This document shows, piece by piece, positions 19,287 through 28,285 of a DNA stretch of 64,000 bases. The notes beneath the pieces are model-generated. The model searched no databases. It saw only the letters and a list, made by a program, of their open reading frames with translations, and had not been told where the DNA came from. The DNA comes from Propioniciclava sp. MC1595 (GTDB lineage Bacteria > Actinomycetota > Actinomycetes > Propionibacteriales > Propionibacteriaceae). Location: contig NZ_CP071870.1 in NCBI RefSeq assembly GCF_017569205.1, positions 806,001 through 870,000 of the forward strand. Direction: 5' to 3'. Numbering within the stretch: the first letter of the stretch is position 1; the number at the start of each line of letters is the position of its first letter. Made by a program: the position numbers and the translations under genes.

Positions 19287-20921
19287 ATGCAATCCCTCGC
19301 CTCGCTGCTCACCGCGCGCGTCGAGGCCGCCGCCGGGATCGACCCGGAGATGCGGCCCGCCACGAAGCCCCAGTTCGGTCACTTCCAGTCCAACGTGGCC
19401 CTGCGCCTGGCGAAGGCCGAGGGACGCCCCCCGCGCGACGTCGCCGCCGACCTGATCGGCCGCATCGAGGTCGACGACCTGTGCGAACCGCTCGAGGTGG
19501 CCGGCCCGGGCTTCATCAACTTCCGCATCCGGGCGTCCGTGCTCGCGCAGGCGGCCACCGACCTGCTCGGCGACCCCGACACCGGCATCACCCGGGCCGC
19601 CGATCCGCAGACCGTCGTCATCGACTACTCGGCCCCGAACGTCGCCAAGCCGATGCACGTGGGCAACCTGCGCTCGACGATCATCGGCGACTGCTTCAAC
19701 CGGGTGTTGAGCGCCTGCGGCCACCGGGTCATCCCCGCCAACCACATCGGCGACTGGGGCACCCAGTTCGGCATGCTGGTGCAGTTCATCCTCGACGAGG
19801 GCGTCGACACCGCCTCGCTCGACCTCGACGGCTCCGTCGCGCTCTACAAGCGCGCCCAGGAGCGGTTCAAGTCCGACGAGCAGTTCGCGGACGCCGCCCG
19901 CCGCCGGGTGGTCGCGCTGCAGTCCGGCGACGAGGAGACCCTCGGCATCTGGCGCACGCTCGTCGAGGTGAGCAAGAAGGGCTTCAACGAGGCCTACGAG
20001 CGCCTCGGCGTCCTGCTCACCGACGACGACCTGTACGGCGAGTCGTTCTACAACGCGATGCTGGCCGAGGTGGCCGCCGACCTCGAGCAGCGGGGGATCG
20101 CGGTCGTCGACGACGGCGCCCTCGTGGTCTTCGTGGCCGGGCAGGAGGCGCCGCTGATCGTGCGCAAGAGCGACGGCGGCTTCGGCTACGCGGCCACCGA
20201 CCTCGCGGCGATCCGCTACCGCACCACCCAGCTGGACGCCGACCGCATCATCTACGTGGTCGGCATGCCCCAGTCGTTCCACTTCCAGCAGGTGTTCGCC
20301 GTGGCCCGCATGGCCGGCTACCTGCCCGAGGACGTCACCGCCGAGCACGTCGGCTTCGGCTCGGTGCTGGGCCCTGACGGCAAGATGCTGCGCACCCGCG
20401 CCGGCGGAACGGTCACGCTGCAGTCGCTGCTGGACGAGGCCGAGGAGGTCGCCACGCGCCCCATCGCGATGGCGGCGGTGAAGTACTCCGACCTGTCCAA
20501 CCAGCTGCAGAAGGACTACGCCTTCGACGCCGAGCGGATGACCGCGACCACCGGCGACACCGGCCCGTACCTGCAGTACGCCCACGCGCGCGCCAACCAG
20601 ATCCTGCGCCGTGCCGAGGCCGAGGGCATCACCTGGGAGGCGGTCACCACGCTCACCGAGCCCGCCGAGCAGGCCCTGGCCCTGCAGCTGAGCCGCTTCG
20701 GCGAGGTCGTGGCCGGCGTCGCCGAGGACCTCCAGCCGCACAAGCTGTGCACCTACCTGTTCGAGACGGCCACGCACATGAGCACGTTCTACGAGCAGTG
20801 CCCGGTGCTGAAGTCCGAGGGCGACGTGCGTTCGTCGCGCCTGGCGCTGTGCGCCACCACGAAGAAGGTGCTGGCCCGCGGCCTGGAGCTGCTCGGCATC
20901 GAGGCGCCCGACCAGATGTGA
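19287..20921 (+). CDS. argS: Arginyl-tRNA synthetase
   Basis: A 544-residue class I synthetase charging tRNA-Arg. The N-terminal Add1 domain (SNVALRLAK) is followed by the HIGH-type signature PMHVGNLRST and the arginine-site region NHIGDWGTQFGML. The KMSKS-type loop appears as DGKMLRTRAGG. The anticodon-binding C-terminus ends in LLGIEAPDQM, as usual. ATG 19287 is chosen because GAGAAT lies 6 nt before it and the family N-terminus starts there. Confidence 0.97.
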   Translation: MQSLASLLTARVEAAAGIDPEMRPATKPQFGHFQSNVALRLAKAEGRPPRDVAADLIGRIEVDDLCEPLEVAGPGFINFRIRASVLAQAATDLLGDPDTGITRAADPQTVVIDYSAPNVAKPMHVGNLRSTIIGDCFNRVLSACGHRVIPANHIGDWGTQFGMLVQFILDEGVDTASLDLDGSVALYKRAQERFKSDEQFADAARRRVVALQSGDEETLGIWRTLVEVSKKGFNEAYERLGVLLTDDDLYGESFYNAMLAEVAADLEQRGIAVVDDGALVVFVAGQEAPLIVRKSDGGFGYAATDLAAIRYRTTQLDADRIIYVVGMPQSFHFQQVFAVARMAGYLPEDVTAEHVGFGSVLGPDGKMLRTRAGGTVTLQSLLDEAEEVATRPIAMAAVKYSDLSNQLQKDYAFDAERMTATTGDTGPYLQYAHARANQILRRAEAEGITWEAVTTLTEPAEQALALQLSRFGEVVAGVAEDLQPHKLCTYLFETATHMSTFYEQCPVLKSEGDVRSSRLALCATTKKVLARGLELLGIEAPDQM

Positions 20922-20930
20922 CCCAATGCG

Positions 20931-20963
20931 AGACGCCCCCCACCATCAAGGTGGGGGGCGTCT
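20931..20963. terminator. Bidirectional terminator argS / ppgK
   Basis: AGACGCCCCCCACC (20931-20944) pairs perfectly with GGTGGGGGGCGTCT (20950-20963) around the loop ATCAA. It lies between the convergent stop codons of argS and ppgK and can serve both. Confidence 0.8.
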
Positions 20964-20976
20964 GGCGTTCAGCAGC

Positions 20977-21834
20977 TCAGTCCTTCTTCTTGTCCTTCTT
21001 GGACTTCGTGTCCTTCTCCTTGCCCTTCGCGGCCGCCTCGGCGGGGCCCTCGCCGCCGCGCAGGGCGTCGGGGTTGGCGAGGGCGTCCACGGCCAGCCAG
21101 GCGGCGCCGACGATGCCGGCGGCGTTGCGCAGCTTGGCGGGCACGATCGGCGTCTTGAGCTTCAGCAGCGGCAGGAACTTGTCGGACGCCTTGCTCACCC
21201 CGCCGCCCACGACGATCAGGTCGGGCCAGGTGTAGAACTCGAGGCGCTCGTAGTAGGGCTGCAGCCGCTCGGTCGCCCACGTCTCGTAGGACAGTTCCTC
21301 ACGGTCCTTCACGGACGCCGCGGCCTGCGGTTCGGCGTCCTTGCCGAACATCTCGATGTGGCCCAGCTCGATGTTGGGCACCAGCGTGCCCTTGTGGATC
21401 ATCGCGGTGCCGATGCCCGTGCCCAGCGTGGTGACCATGACGAGGCCCGGGTGGTCCTTGGCGGCGCCCCACAGCACCTCGGCGATGCCGGCGGCGTCGG
21501 CGTCGTTGACCAGCGTGATCGGGCGGCCGAGCGCCTCGCGGAAGATGTCCTCGGCCGGGGCGTCCACCCATGCCGGGTCGATGTTGGCCGCCGACCGGGT
21601 CCGGCCGTGGGTGACGACGGCGGGCACGGTGATGCCGATGGGCCCGTCGCCGAGCTCGGCGGCGAAGTGGTCGGCGATCTGCTTCACCACGGCGGCGACG
21701 GCCTCGGGCGTCGCGGGCTGCGGGGTGGGGATGCGCAGCCGGTCGGTCGCGAACTCGCCCTTCCTCAGGTCGACGATCGCCCCCTTGATGCCGGAGCCGC
21801 CGATGTCGATGCCGAGTGCGTATCGCTGCTTCAT
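20977..21834 (-). CDS. ppgK: Polyphosphate glucokinase (ROK family)
   Basis: A 285-residue kinase phosphorylating glucose with polyphosphate (and often ATP). ROK hallmarks are [28 protein letters not shown] and [12 protein letters not shown]. The segments [10 protein letters not shown] and [12 protein letters not shown] are typical of actinobacterial PpgK. The C-terminal tail is highly charged and Lys-rich ([14 protein letters not shown]), which could bind polyanions such as polyphosphate; that is inference. TAGGCT lies 7 nt before the ATG and includes the stop codon of the upstream gene. Confidence 0.92.
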   Translation of the reverse strand: MKQRYALGIDIGGSGIKGAIVDLRKGEFATDRLRIPTPQPATPEAVAAVVKQIADHFAAELGDGPIGITVPAVVTHGRTRSAANIDPAWVDAPAEDIFREALGRPITLVNDADAAGIAEVLWGAAKDHPGLVMVTTLGTGIGTAMIHKGTLVPNIELGHIEMFGKDAEPQAAASVKDREELSYETWATERLQPYYERLEFYTWPDLIVVGGGVSKASDKFLPLLKLKTPIVPAKLRNAAGIVGAAWLAVDALANPDALRGGEGPAEAAAKGKEKDTKSKKDKKKD

Positions 21835-21841
21835 GGGCGCC

Positions 21842-21847
21842 AGCCTA
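21842..21847 (-). promoter_or_regulatory. ppgK -10 element containing the upstream stop codon
   Basis: The minus strand reads TAGGCT. Its first three bases are the TAG stop (21845-21847) of the preceding PH-like gene. The ppgK ATG follows after 7 nt, so ppgK can be transcribed as a leaderless message independent of the upstream operon. Confidence 0.55.
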
Positions 21848-23404
21848 CTGCGCATCAGGAGGCGTCCGCAGGCCCTGCGCGACCTCGACCGGCGCGGGAA
21901 GTGAGGTGGGCAGGGGGGCTGTGGCCGGCGTCCAGATGTCGGGGACGCCGACCAGCACGACGCCCGCCGGGTCGGCCTCGACGGCAGCCGTGCGGAGGCC
22001 GGGCGGGTCCAGGAGCTCGTCCACGCGGGCGGCGCGGGCGCGGTCCATCTCGGCCAGCGCGAGCGCACGGGCGTGCGGGGCGTCCAAGTGGCTGATGGCG
22101 CCCATGCCCATGAGGTCGGTGGTCTTGGCCGTCACGCTGGCGAGGCCGAGGCGCCGCTCGAACGGGCCCTGGCTGAGCTCGACCGACTGCAGGCGCGCGT
22201 GGGGCACGACGATCTGGCGGCGGTGCAGCCAGCCGCGGCGCACGACGAGCACCTGGTCGTCGACCGCGAAGCCCATCCACTCCCACTGCAGGGGGTCGAG
22301 CCAGCGGGCGCGCTCGGGGGTGCGGGTGAACCGCAGCTCCTCCAGGCGCAGGCCGGGCCAGATCGCGGCGAGCGCCACCTGCACCTGGGCGGGCGTGCCG
22401 AACGGCAGGTAGATGGTCGACGAGCTCAACGACTCGGAGTCCTCGCCGCCCAGACCCAGCACCGTGATGTCGAGGCGGGCCCGACCGAGCCAGCGCCACA
22501 GCAGCGGTTGCCGGGTCTCGACGGCCTGCACGCGGTGCACGGGGATCGTCTGGGAGCGCAGGGTGAACAGGCCACGCGTGATGCGCAGGCCGGCTGGCGT
22601 GCGCGCGAGCGTGTAGTTGAACTGGCCGAACAGCCGCTTCGACAGCGAGCCGAGGATGGCCAGCGCGAGGCCGGCCATGCCGCCGCCCCAGGCGAGGACG
22701 GACCAGTCGAACAGCCACCCCAGCACCCACGGGACGGCGAAGGCGAGCATCAGGAACCAGATGTCCATGGTCGCGAACGCGCTCAGGATGATCTCGCCGG
22801 GGTTCAGGCGCACCAGCACCTGGTCGCCCTGCGCGGTGTCGTCCCACGCGGACGCCTCGCGCCCGGGCTCGCTCGTGGTGGCGGTGCGCCCGGTGGCGCG
22901 CGTCATCAGGTAGTCACGGATCTCGGTGGCCCGGGATCGCTTGAGGAAGGACAGCGTCGCCCCGTCGTCGGCGCCCACGTCGATCTTCACCTGTGCCAGT
23001 CCGAGGAGGCGGGCCGCGAAGGGCTGGGTGACGTCGACGGACTGGATGCGGCTGAACGCGATCCGCTTGCTCTCATGGAAGGCACCGGTGTTCTCGAGGC
23101 GGAACTCCTGGTCGTCGATGACGAACCGCGTCGTCCACCACGACCAGTAGCCGGTGCCGAGCCCGATGACCACGCCGCCGGCGACGAGGAACACCCACCA
23201 CGGCATGTCCTGGAGGCGCTCGCGCATCTCGCCGAGGTCGTTCCAGATCGGGTCGCCCTGCAGGACCGATGACACCACGAACCAGCCCAGCGCGACCACG
23301 CCGATCCAGAGGTTCACGAAGGGCGTCAGCGGGTGGAGGCGCTCCTCGATGCGGGTCGGGGAAGGGGGCGGGCCCGCCGTGGGCACCGGGATTTCGTTGG
23401 TCAC
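21845..23404 (-). CDS. YdbT-like membrane protein with bacterial PH (DUF304) domains
   Basis: A 519-residue protein with repeated units of paired hydrophobic helices followed by a PH-like (DUF304/bPH2) domain. The units contain [16 protein letters not shown]...[31 protein letters not shown]...[11 protein letters not shown] and [26 protein letters not shown], so three PH-like copies are visible. Homologues are annotated YdbT; the role is unknown. The GTG start overlaps the stop of the companion gene (GTGA). Confidence 0.8.
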   Translation of the reverse strand: MTNEIPVPTAGPPPSPTRIEERLHPLTPFVNLWIGVVALGWFVVSSVLQGDPIWNDLGEMRERLQDMPWWVFLVAGGVVIGLGTGYWSWWTTRFVIDDQEFRLENTGAFHESKRIAFSRIQSVDVTQPFAARLLGLAQVKIDVGADDGATLSFLKRSRATEIRDYLMTRATGRTATTSEPGREASAWDDTAQGDQVLVRLNPGEIILSAFATMDIWFLMLAFAVPWVLGWLFDWSVLAWGGGMAGLALAILGSLSKRLFGQFNYTLARTPAGLRITRGLFTLRSQTIPVHRVQAVETRQPLLWRWLGRARLDITVLGLGGEDSESLSSSTIYLPFGTPAQVQVALAAIWPGLRLEELRFTRTPERARWLDPLQWEWMGFAVDDQVLVVRRGWLHRRQIVVPHARLQSVELSQGPFERRLGLASVTAKTTDLMGMGAISHLDAPHARALALAEMDRARAARVDELLDPPGLRTAAVEADPAGVVLVGVPDIWTPATAPLPTSLPAPVEVAQGLRTPPDAQ

Positions 23405-24081
23405 AGCCCCGACCCCTCGGCGTCGCTCAGCTCGATGATGAGGTCGCGCAGGGCCTTGGCCTCGTCGGCCGGGAGGCCCGGGATGATGCCGTTGGTGGCG
23501 GCCGCCGCGGTGACCAGCTCGACGTTGGCCAGCCCGTAGGCGCGCAGCAGGGGGCCGGAGGAGACCTTGACCACCTGCATGCGGCCGAAGGGCACGACCT
23601 CGAGGTTGCGGAACCACAGGCCCCCGACGATGCAGAGGTCCTTGTCGCGCCGTGCCCAGCCGTAGCTCGCGACCAGCCGCTTCGCGCGGAACCAGCGCCA
23701 CACCCACCAGGCGACGCCGAGGGCCAGCCAGGCCGGCCCGGCCCATCGCACGGGCTCCTCGGGCGGCACCACGAACCAGAGGATGAGCGCCGCCGGCACG
23801 AAGACGATGAACGACCAGATGCTCGACGAGATCCGCTTGACCGTCGTCAGCTTCGGCGAGACCCGCCGCCACGCCTCGGATGGGGGAGCGAAGGGCTCGA
23901 CGCCGCCCTCGGGCGGGCCGGCGAGCATGGGGTCGGGCACGAACGGCGGTGCGACGGGCGGCTGCTGCGGTTCGTACGGTGGCGCAGCGGGCGCGTACGG
24001 GGGTGCGGCGACGGGGGTGGTCGGAGGCGCGCCGTCCTGGGGGCGGGGCGGCGGCATGAACTCCGGGGGCTGCGACTGCAT
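23401..24081 (-). CDS. PH domain-containing membrane protein (YdbS-like)
   Basis: A 226-residue protein. About 75 residues of Pro/Ala/Gln-rich sequence come first, then two membrane helices (about 95-130) and one PH-like (DUF304) domain with RDKDLCIVGGLWFRNLEVVPFGRMQVVKV. This matches the short YdbS partner that usually precedes YdbT. ATG 24081 is chosen because TAGGGT (complement of 24089-24094) lies 7 nt upstream; a GTG nine bases earlier would lie inside that -10 box. It is coupled to the downstream gene. Confidence 0.78.
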   Translation of the reverse strand: MQSQPPEFMPPPRPQDGAPPTTPVAAPPYAPAAPPYEPQQPPVAPPFVPDPMLAGPPEGGVEPFAPPSEAWRRVSPKLTTVKRISSSIWSFIVFVPAALILWFVVPPEEPVRWAGPAWLALGVAWWVWRWFRAKRLVASYGWARRDKDLCIVGGLWFRNLEVVPFGRMQVVKVSSGPLLRAYGLANVELVTAAAATNGIIPGLPADEAKALRDLIIELSDAEGSGL

Positions 24082-24143
24082 GGGTTCCACCCTAGGACCT
24101 CGGTCCGACGGGGCCGATCACCGAATGGCCAGTCGATGGTCGA

Positions 24144-24764
24144 TCAGCGACGCCGCTGCTTGCCCTTCGCGTCGATCCCGCCGAACATGACGAGCCCCTT
24201 GAGCACGATCGTGGGGCCGCCGGGCGCGGGCGTGATGTTCTTGACGTCGCTGCCGCCGAAGATCGCGATCGTCTCGTTGCGGACGTTCACGCCGTCGGGC
24301 ACCACCACGTCAACGCCGCCGAAGGCGCAGAAGACGTTGAGGGTGATGACGTCGGAGGCGAAGGTCGCGTCGCGGAAGTCGAACCGCGAGCCCCCGAACA
24401 TGGTCAGGTTCGAGATGTTGCGCCGGGCGCGCCAGCCGCCGGTGCGCTCCATCCCGCCGAAGATGGCGAAGGTGGTCTCGGCCTCGTTGGTGTCGACCGA
24501 GCGGTCGACCGTCGGGGCGCCGGCCAGGGAGAAGGCGCCGACCGTGCGGCCGGTGTTGGCGTCGGGGACGAGGTCGCCGGTGAGAGCGCGCAGGTCGTCG
24601 AACGTCTTGGCCTCCATGGCCTGGGCGAGGCGGGTGTCGTGCTCCTCACGCGTGAGGCGTCCCTCGGCGTAGGCGGCGGAGAGCAGGTCGGTCACGATCG
24701 CGCGGTCGGCGTCGGCGGCGCGCAGGTGTCCCGGGTAGCGGCGGGGTTCGGGGACGTTGCTCAT
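24144..24764 (-). CDS. DUF1707 protein with LiaF-like C-terminal domain
   Basis: A 206-residue protein. Residues about 12-65 form a DUF1707 domain (LRAADADRAIVTDLLSAAYAEGRLTREEHDTRL), a short helical module common in actinobacteria. The C-terminal half carries repeated F-GG strands (FAIFGGMERTG, MFGGSRFDFRDA, CAFGGVDVVVPDG, IAIFGGSDVKN), a beta-helix-like pattern found in LiaF/VraT cell-wall stress proteins. No membrane helix is obvious. TAGGTT lies 6 nt before the ATG. Confidence 0.8.
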   Translation of the reverse strand: MSNVPEPRRYPGHLRAADADRAIVTDLLSAAYAEGRLTREEHDTRLAQAMEAKTFDDLRALTGDLVPDANTGRTVGAFSLAGAPTVDRSVDTNEAETTFAIFGGMERTGGWRARRNISNLTMFGGSRFDFRDATFASDVITLNVFCAFGGVDVVVPDGVNVRNETIAIFGGSDVKNITPAPGGPTIVLKGLVMFGGIDAKGKQRRR

Positions 24765-24868
24765 GCGGCCAACCTAACCCCGCCGGACGCCGCGGGCGAG
24801 GGCCGGACGCCGGGACGGGGGAGCGACCCGGGTCACCCCTGAGGGTGCCCCCGCAGTGCGGCCCCAAC

Positions 24869-24925
24869 TGGCGACAGCCCGTGCTCCGTGCGCCGAGAGC
24901 CTGCCTTCCGTGCGCCGAGAGCCTG
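24869..24925. repeat. 22-nt-period intergenic repeat, cluster C
   Basis: Three cores at 22-nt spacing: TGGCGACAGCCCG (24869-24881), CGCCGAGAGCCTG (24891-24903) and the same again (24913-24925). The spacers are TGCTCCGTG and CCTTCCGTG. The insertion sequence begins about 20 nt further on. Confidence 0.75.
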
Positions 24926-24945
24926 CGGTGGGCCGACCGTGGTGC

Positions 24946-26369
24946 CTCATAGTCAAGTCCCCGGCTGATGGGGCGTGTGCCTCACAGATTTTTCCCCGGG
25001 AACGGGGGTCTAGCCGGCGCGGATCTTGAGGGCTTTGATGTCGGGGGCTCGCCAGGTGAGTTGGTCTTCGAGGCGGCGGGTCTTGGTGGCGGCCAAGCGG
25101 GTCAGTTCGGCTTGGAGTTCGGTGATCTGCCGGGCGATCCGGGTGGGTTTGAGGGTGGCCTTGTAGGCGGCGAGTTCGTGTTCTTGGGCGGGGCTGAGGA
25201 CGCCTGCCTCGAGGAGCCGCCGGTAGGGGGAGCGGGGCTGGTCGTAGAGGCGCTTGCGGCGGCCGAGTTTGTCGGTGCCGTACCCGATGGGTTTCTTGGT
25301 GGGGGTGAAGAAGTTCAACCTGTCGTTGACCAAGGGCCACAACTGGGTCAGGAGGTCGAGTTCGGCCGGGGTGTCGTAGCGGTGGTAGAACCCGTATCGG
25401 CGCACGAGGTGGCCGTTCTTGGACTCGATGGTGGCTTGGTCGTTGCTCTTGTAGGGCCGGGATCGGGTGAAGAACACATCCCGGTCACCGGCCCAGCCGA
25501 TGATCTGGTGGTTGATGAACTCCGAGCCGTTGTCGCAATCGATGCCCGTCACGGCGAACGGCACCGCCTCAACGAACGCGTCGAAAGCGGCCAGCACGTG
25601 CACGCGGGCGTTGTTCCGGATGGGATGGGTGTACACCCAGCCGGTGTGCACGCAGGTGAAGTTCACACTCCTGGCGAACTCGCCCTTCAGGGTGGGCCCG
25701 CAATGGGCGACCGTGTCGACCTCGAAGAACCCGGGTTCGCCCTCGACCTCGTCACCGGCCTTGCGTACCTGGATCGATTGGCGCAACAGGTGCCCGGGCT
25801 TGGTGCTGGTCTTGCCGCGGATCGGGTCCCGCGCTTTGGCCGGCGCCAGGTAGCGGTCGATCGTGGCCGCGGACATGGCCTCGAGCTCGGCACGGACCCC
25901 GTCGTGGTAGTGCTCCACCCCGGGCACCAGTGACCCTTCGGCCTCCATCGCGTCCAGCCAGTCGCCCATCGCGGCAGCCAGGTACTTGCCGCAACTACCG
26001 CCACTGGTGGCCCACACCTGTTGCAGGACCTTGGTCGCATCGTAGGAGTACCGGCGAGGCTTGGTCTTGCGCCGATCGATCACCGCGACCGTTGCCACTG
26101 CCCGTCCCGGCGCCTGCAGCAACCGCAAGCGGAGTTGCTGACGGGCATGGTCACGGTTCCAGCCCGTCACCCCCACCACCTGGTCCAAGATCAAGCTCTT
26201 GCCCTGCTTCGGCGCGTCCGCGTACGCCTGCGCGTACCGCTTCGTGACCTCGACCCTGGCCTTCATCGACAACTTCCCCTCAAGCAGCACACCCCATCGT
26301 GGCCGGCCCCACCCCCTCACGCGGGGAAAGTCTGTGAGGCACAGCACCCTGCTACGCGGGGACTATGTG
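24946..26369 (-). mobile_element. Insertion sequence with rve-type transposase
   Basis: The element is bounded by imperfect terminal repeats, CTCATAGTC on the left (24946-24954) and GACTATGTG on the right (26361-26369). Each end has an inner copy of a related motif: GTGCCTCACAGA at 24977-24988 and TCTGTGAGGCAC at 26331-26342. The ends are set by these matches and could be off by a few bases. I cannot confirm a target duplication. It encodes one intact transposase and lies 70 nt upstream of a tRNA-Gly gene. Confidence 0.7.
25010..26266 (-). CDS. Transposase, integrase (rve/DDE) catalytic core
   Basis: A 418-residue transposase. The N-terminal part (KRYAQAYADAPKQGKSLILDQVVGVTGWNRDHARQQL) looks like a helix-turn-helix DNA-binding region. 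The catalytic core shows the DDE triad in FFEVDTVAHCG, GIDCDNGSEFIN and ATIESKNGHLVRRYG. The C-terminal tail is helical and basic. I do not assign an IS family. The ATG at 26266 is preferred because GAGGGGAAG lies upstream. The reading frame is intact, so the element may be active. Confidence 0.85.
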   Translation of the reverse strand: MKARVEVTKRYAQAYADAPKQGKSLILDQVVGVTGWNRDHARQQLRLRLLQAPGRAVATVAVIDRRKTKPRRYSYDATKVLQQVWATSGGSCGKYLAAAMGDWLDAMEAEGSLVPGVEHYHDGVRAELEAMSAATIDRYLAPAKARDPIRGKTSTKPGHLLRQSIQVRKAGDEVEGEPGFFEVDTVAHCGPTLKGEFARSVNFTCVHTGWVYTHPIRNNARVHVLAAFDAFVEAVPFAVTGIDCDNGSEFINHQIIGWAGDRDVFFTRSRPYKSNDQATIESKNGHLVRRYGFYHRYDTPAELDLLTQLWPLVNDRLNFFTPTKKPIGYGTDKLGRRKRLYDQPRSPYRRLLEAGVLSPAQEHELAAYKATLKPTRIARQITELQAELTRLAATKTRRLEDQLTWRAPDIKALKIRAG

Positions 26370-26410
26370 TGAGTGTCGTCGCCGACATGCGGACGCGTTC
26401 GGATGGTGGC

Positions 26411-26416
26411 TATGAT
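26411..26416 (+). promoter_or_regulatory. -10 element of tRNA-Gly
   Basis: TATGAT lies 22 nt before the tRNA 5' end. The -35 position (about 26388-26393) has no good consensus. The right end of the insertion sequence is only about 20 bp further upstream. Confidence 0.5.
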
Positions 26417-26438
26417 GGCGGGGTTGCGCGAGCAGCAC

Positions 26439-26512
26439 GCGGGCGTAGCTCAATGGTAGAGCGCCAGCTTCCCAAGCTGGACACGCGGGTTCGATTCCCG
26501 TCGCCCGCTCCA
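26439..26512 (+). tRNA. tRNA-Gly (anticodon CCC)
   Basis: A complete 74-nt cloverleaf with encoded CCA. The acceptor arm GCGGGCG pairs with CGCCCGC (26502-26508). The D-arm is GCTC-AATGGTA-GAGC. The anticodon stem CCAGC/GCTGG encloses TTCCCAA, giving anticodon CCC for GGG codons. The T-arm contains GGTTCGATTCC. Confidence 0.95.
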
Positions 26513-26565
26513 CACTCCGTTCACCGTGACTAGCGGGAACGTGCTCCGACTGACACCATTCGCCC

Positions 26566-28281
26566 GTGGGGATGTGGGCAGACCAGGCCGGGTTCAGGTG
26601 GTCGTTGGAGCAGTTGGCCAACGAGGTATTGGACCGTGCCGGTGCGAACATCGACCCGAGGGCCTACCTTGTCGGCTTCCACCACACCGAGGACCGGATC
26701 AGCATCGAGCCACCCCGAGGCCACTTCGACCGCGACATCCTCGCCGACGCCCTCGTGCGGGCCGACCAGCGCTTTCGCCGCTCGGCCGCACGCCGCGAGG
26801 CGGGCGACGACGCGACGGCATTCAAGGCGGCCGAGTCGCAGGTGCGCCGGCTCGTGCTCGCCGAACAACTCGCCGAGGCGTCCCGGGCCGGTGAGCGGGT
26901 GCACTTCGCCGGCATAGGTGTTGACGTGGGGGAGTTCTTCGTCGTCCCGGTCATCACCATTCACGCCGAGCACTGGAACGACCTCGCCCGCCTGCGCCGC
27001 ACGCCTGCCGCCGACCACTCGCCGCGCTCGTTCCCCGAGGCGGCCGTCAATGCCGTGCTGGACGCGGCCAGCCGCGAGCTCGACCGTCAGGTCCCCGGCC
27101 CGCGCGTCAGCGTCGACCCGGACGCCCTGCTGCGGTCGGCGTCCGACACCTTCGTCAGCACGCTGGTGCAGCGGGCCGGGCAGGACCTGGCCTACGGCGT
27201 CCGCCACGCCCTGGACGCCGTGTCGGCCCAGCCGTACGAGGGCCGGTCGGGCACGGGGTCGATCCTGCTCGCCCAGCCCGACCACCCCGACCTGGTCGTG
27301 GAGGTCGCGCTCGAGCACCCGGTGCCGGTCGGGCTGACCCGCTCGTTCCGCAAGGTGCTGGAGATGTCGGCCCCCGACCTGCACCTGCTCTGCGACGGGC
27401 GTGAGGTGTTCGGCCTGGGCAGCCTCGCCGACTCCTACAACGTCGACAGCGACTACGTGTTCACGGCCTCGATCAGCGGCAACGGCTCCTGGGAGCTGTG
27501 GCACCAGGCCACCCCTCTGCTGCGCATGGAGAACGGCCTGCCGCAACTGCCGCGCGAGCGCCTCGACGAGGAGGAGTTCGCCCACACGGTCGACCGGGTG
27601 TTCCCCGACGTGAGCGCTCGCAACGCCCGCCACCTCTGGGACATGGCGGTCGCGTGCGCCAAGCAGGCCCACGGCACGATGCTCGTGGTGCACCCCGACG
27701 CCGCCGCCGAGGCCGACCGGCTGCTGCCGCAGGCCTACGCGGTCGCGCCGACCCGCCTCACCGGCCGGGTGCTCACCGCGGCGACCGGCATCGACGGCGC
27801 CGTGCTCGTCGGCCCCGACGGCCGCGTGCACGCGGTGGGCGTCATCCTCGACGGCGTGGCGACCGGCACCGGTGACTCGGGCCGCGGGGCCCGCTACAAC
27901 TCGGCCATCCGCTACCTCGCCGGCGACGGCCGCGGTGCGATGGTGATCATCGTCAGCGAGGACGGCAAGATCGACCTGCTGCCCAAGCTGAAGCGCCGGT
28001 TGCGCCGCGAGACAGTGCAGCGGACGGTCGACCGGCTGGTCGCGCGCTCGGCCGAGGGCGAGGACCTCGAGGCGTTCGACCGCGCCAACCGCGCGGTGGA
28101 GGAGATCGAGTTCTACCTCAACCAGGACCAGTGCAACGCGGTCAACGACGCCCGCGAGGCCGTCGCGGGCCGGCGGTGGGTCGAGGACCACCTGCGCCGC
28201 CAGTTCGTGCCCGTCGCGCCCGACCCGGCGATGGACGACAGCTACTTCGTCGACCGCCGGGCGGGGACGTCCGGGGGCTGA
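26566..28281 (+). CDS. Large protein with divergent diadenylate cyclase (DAC/DisA_N) domain
   Basis: A 571-residue protein. Residues about 365-475 resemble the DAC domain that makes c-di-AMP: the DGA motif is intact at 410-412 (TGIDGAVLV) and the C-terminal strand reads MVIIVSEDGKID. The second motif, normally GTRHRAA, reads RGARYNSA (440-447), so RHR is not conserved. Residues 1-360 are not recognised by me; part may be a DAC-associated sensor domain. The 500-550 region is helical. It may be a true cyclase, a divergent enzyme or a nucleotide sensor. The GTG at 26566 or ATG at 26572 could start it; CACCAT lies 6 nt before the GTG. Confidence 0.7.
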   Translation: MGMWADQAGFRWSLEQLANEVLDRAGANIDPRAYLVGFHHTEDRISIEPPRGHFDRDILADALVRADQRFRRSAARREAGDDATAFKAAESQVRRLVLAEQLAEASRAGERVHFAGIGVDVGEFFVVPVITIHAEHWNDLARLRRTPAADHSPRSFPEAAVNAVLDAASRELDRQVPGPRVSVDPDALLRSASDTFVSTLVQRAGQDLAYGVRHALDAVSAQPYEGRSGTGSILLAQPDHPDLVVEVALEHPVPVGLTRSFRKVLEMSAPDLHLLCDGREVFGLGSLADSYNVDSDYVFTASISGNGSWELWHQATPLLRMENGLPQLPRERLDEEEFAHTVDRVFPDVSARNARHLWDMAVACAKQAHGTMLVVHPDAAAEADRLLPQAYAVAPTRLTGRVLTAATGIDGAVLVGPDGRVHAVGVILDGVATGTGDSGRGARYNSAIRYLAGDGRGAMVIIVSEDGKIDLLPKLKRRLRRETVQRTVDRLVARSAEGEDLEAFDRANRAVEEIEFYLNQDQCNAVNDAREAVAGRRWVEDHLRRQFVPVAPDPAMDDSYFVDRRAGTSGG

Positions 28282-28285
28282 GTCC

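Noticed and set aside
16878-20777. A minus-strand open frame of about 1300 codons running through argS and the UbiB-type gene
   Set aside because: It is antisense to argS and overlaps the UbiB gene in another frame. Only its last 202 codons correspond to a real protein (DUF4230).
24946-26369. Target-site duplication of the insertion sequence
   Set aside because: No matching short direct repeat could be found at the inferred borders, and the exact ends are uncertain.
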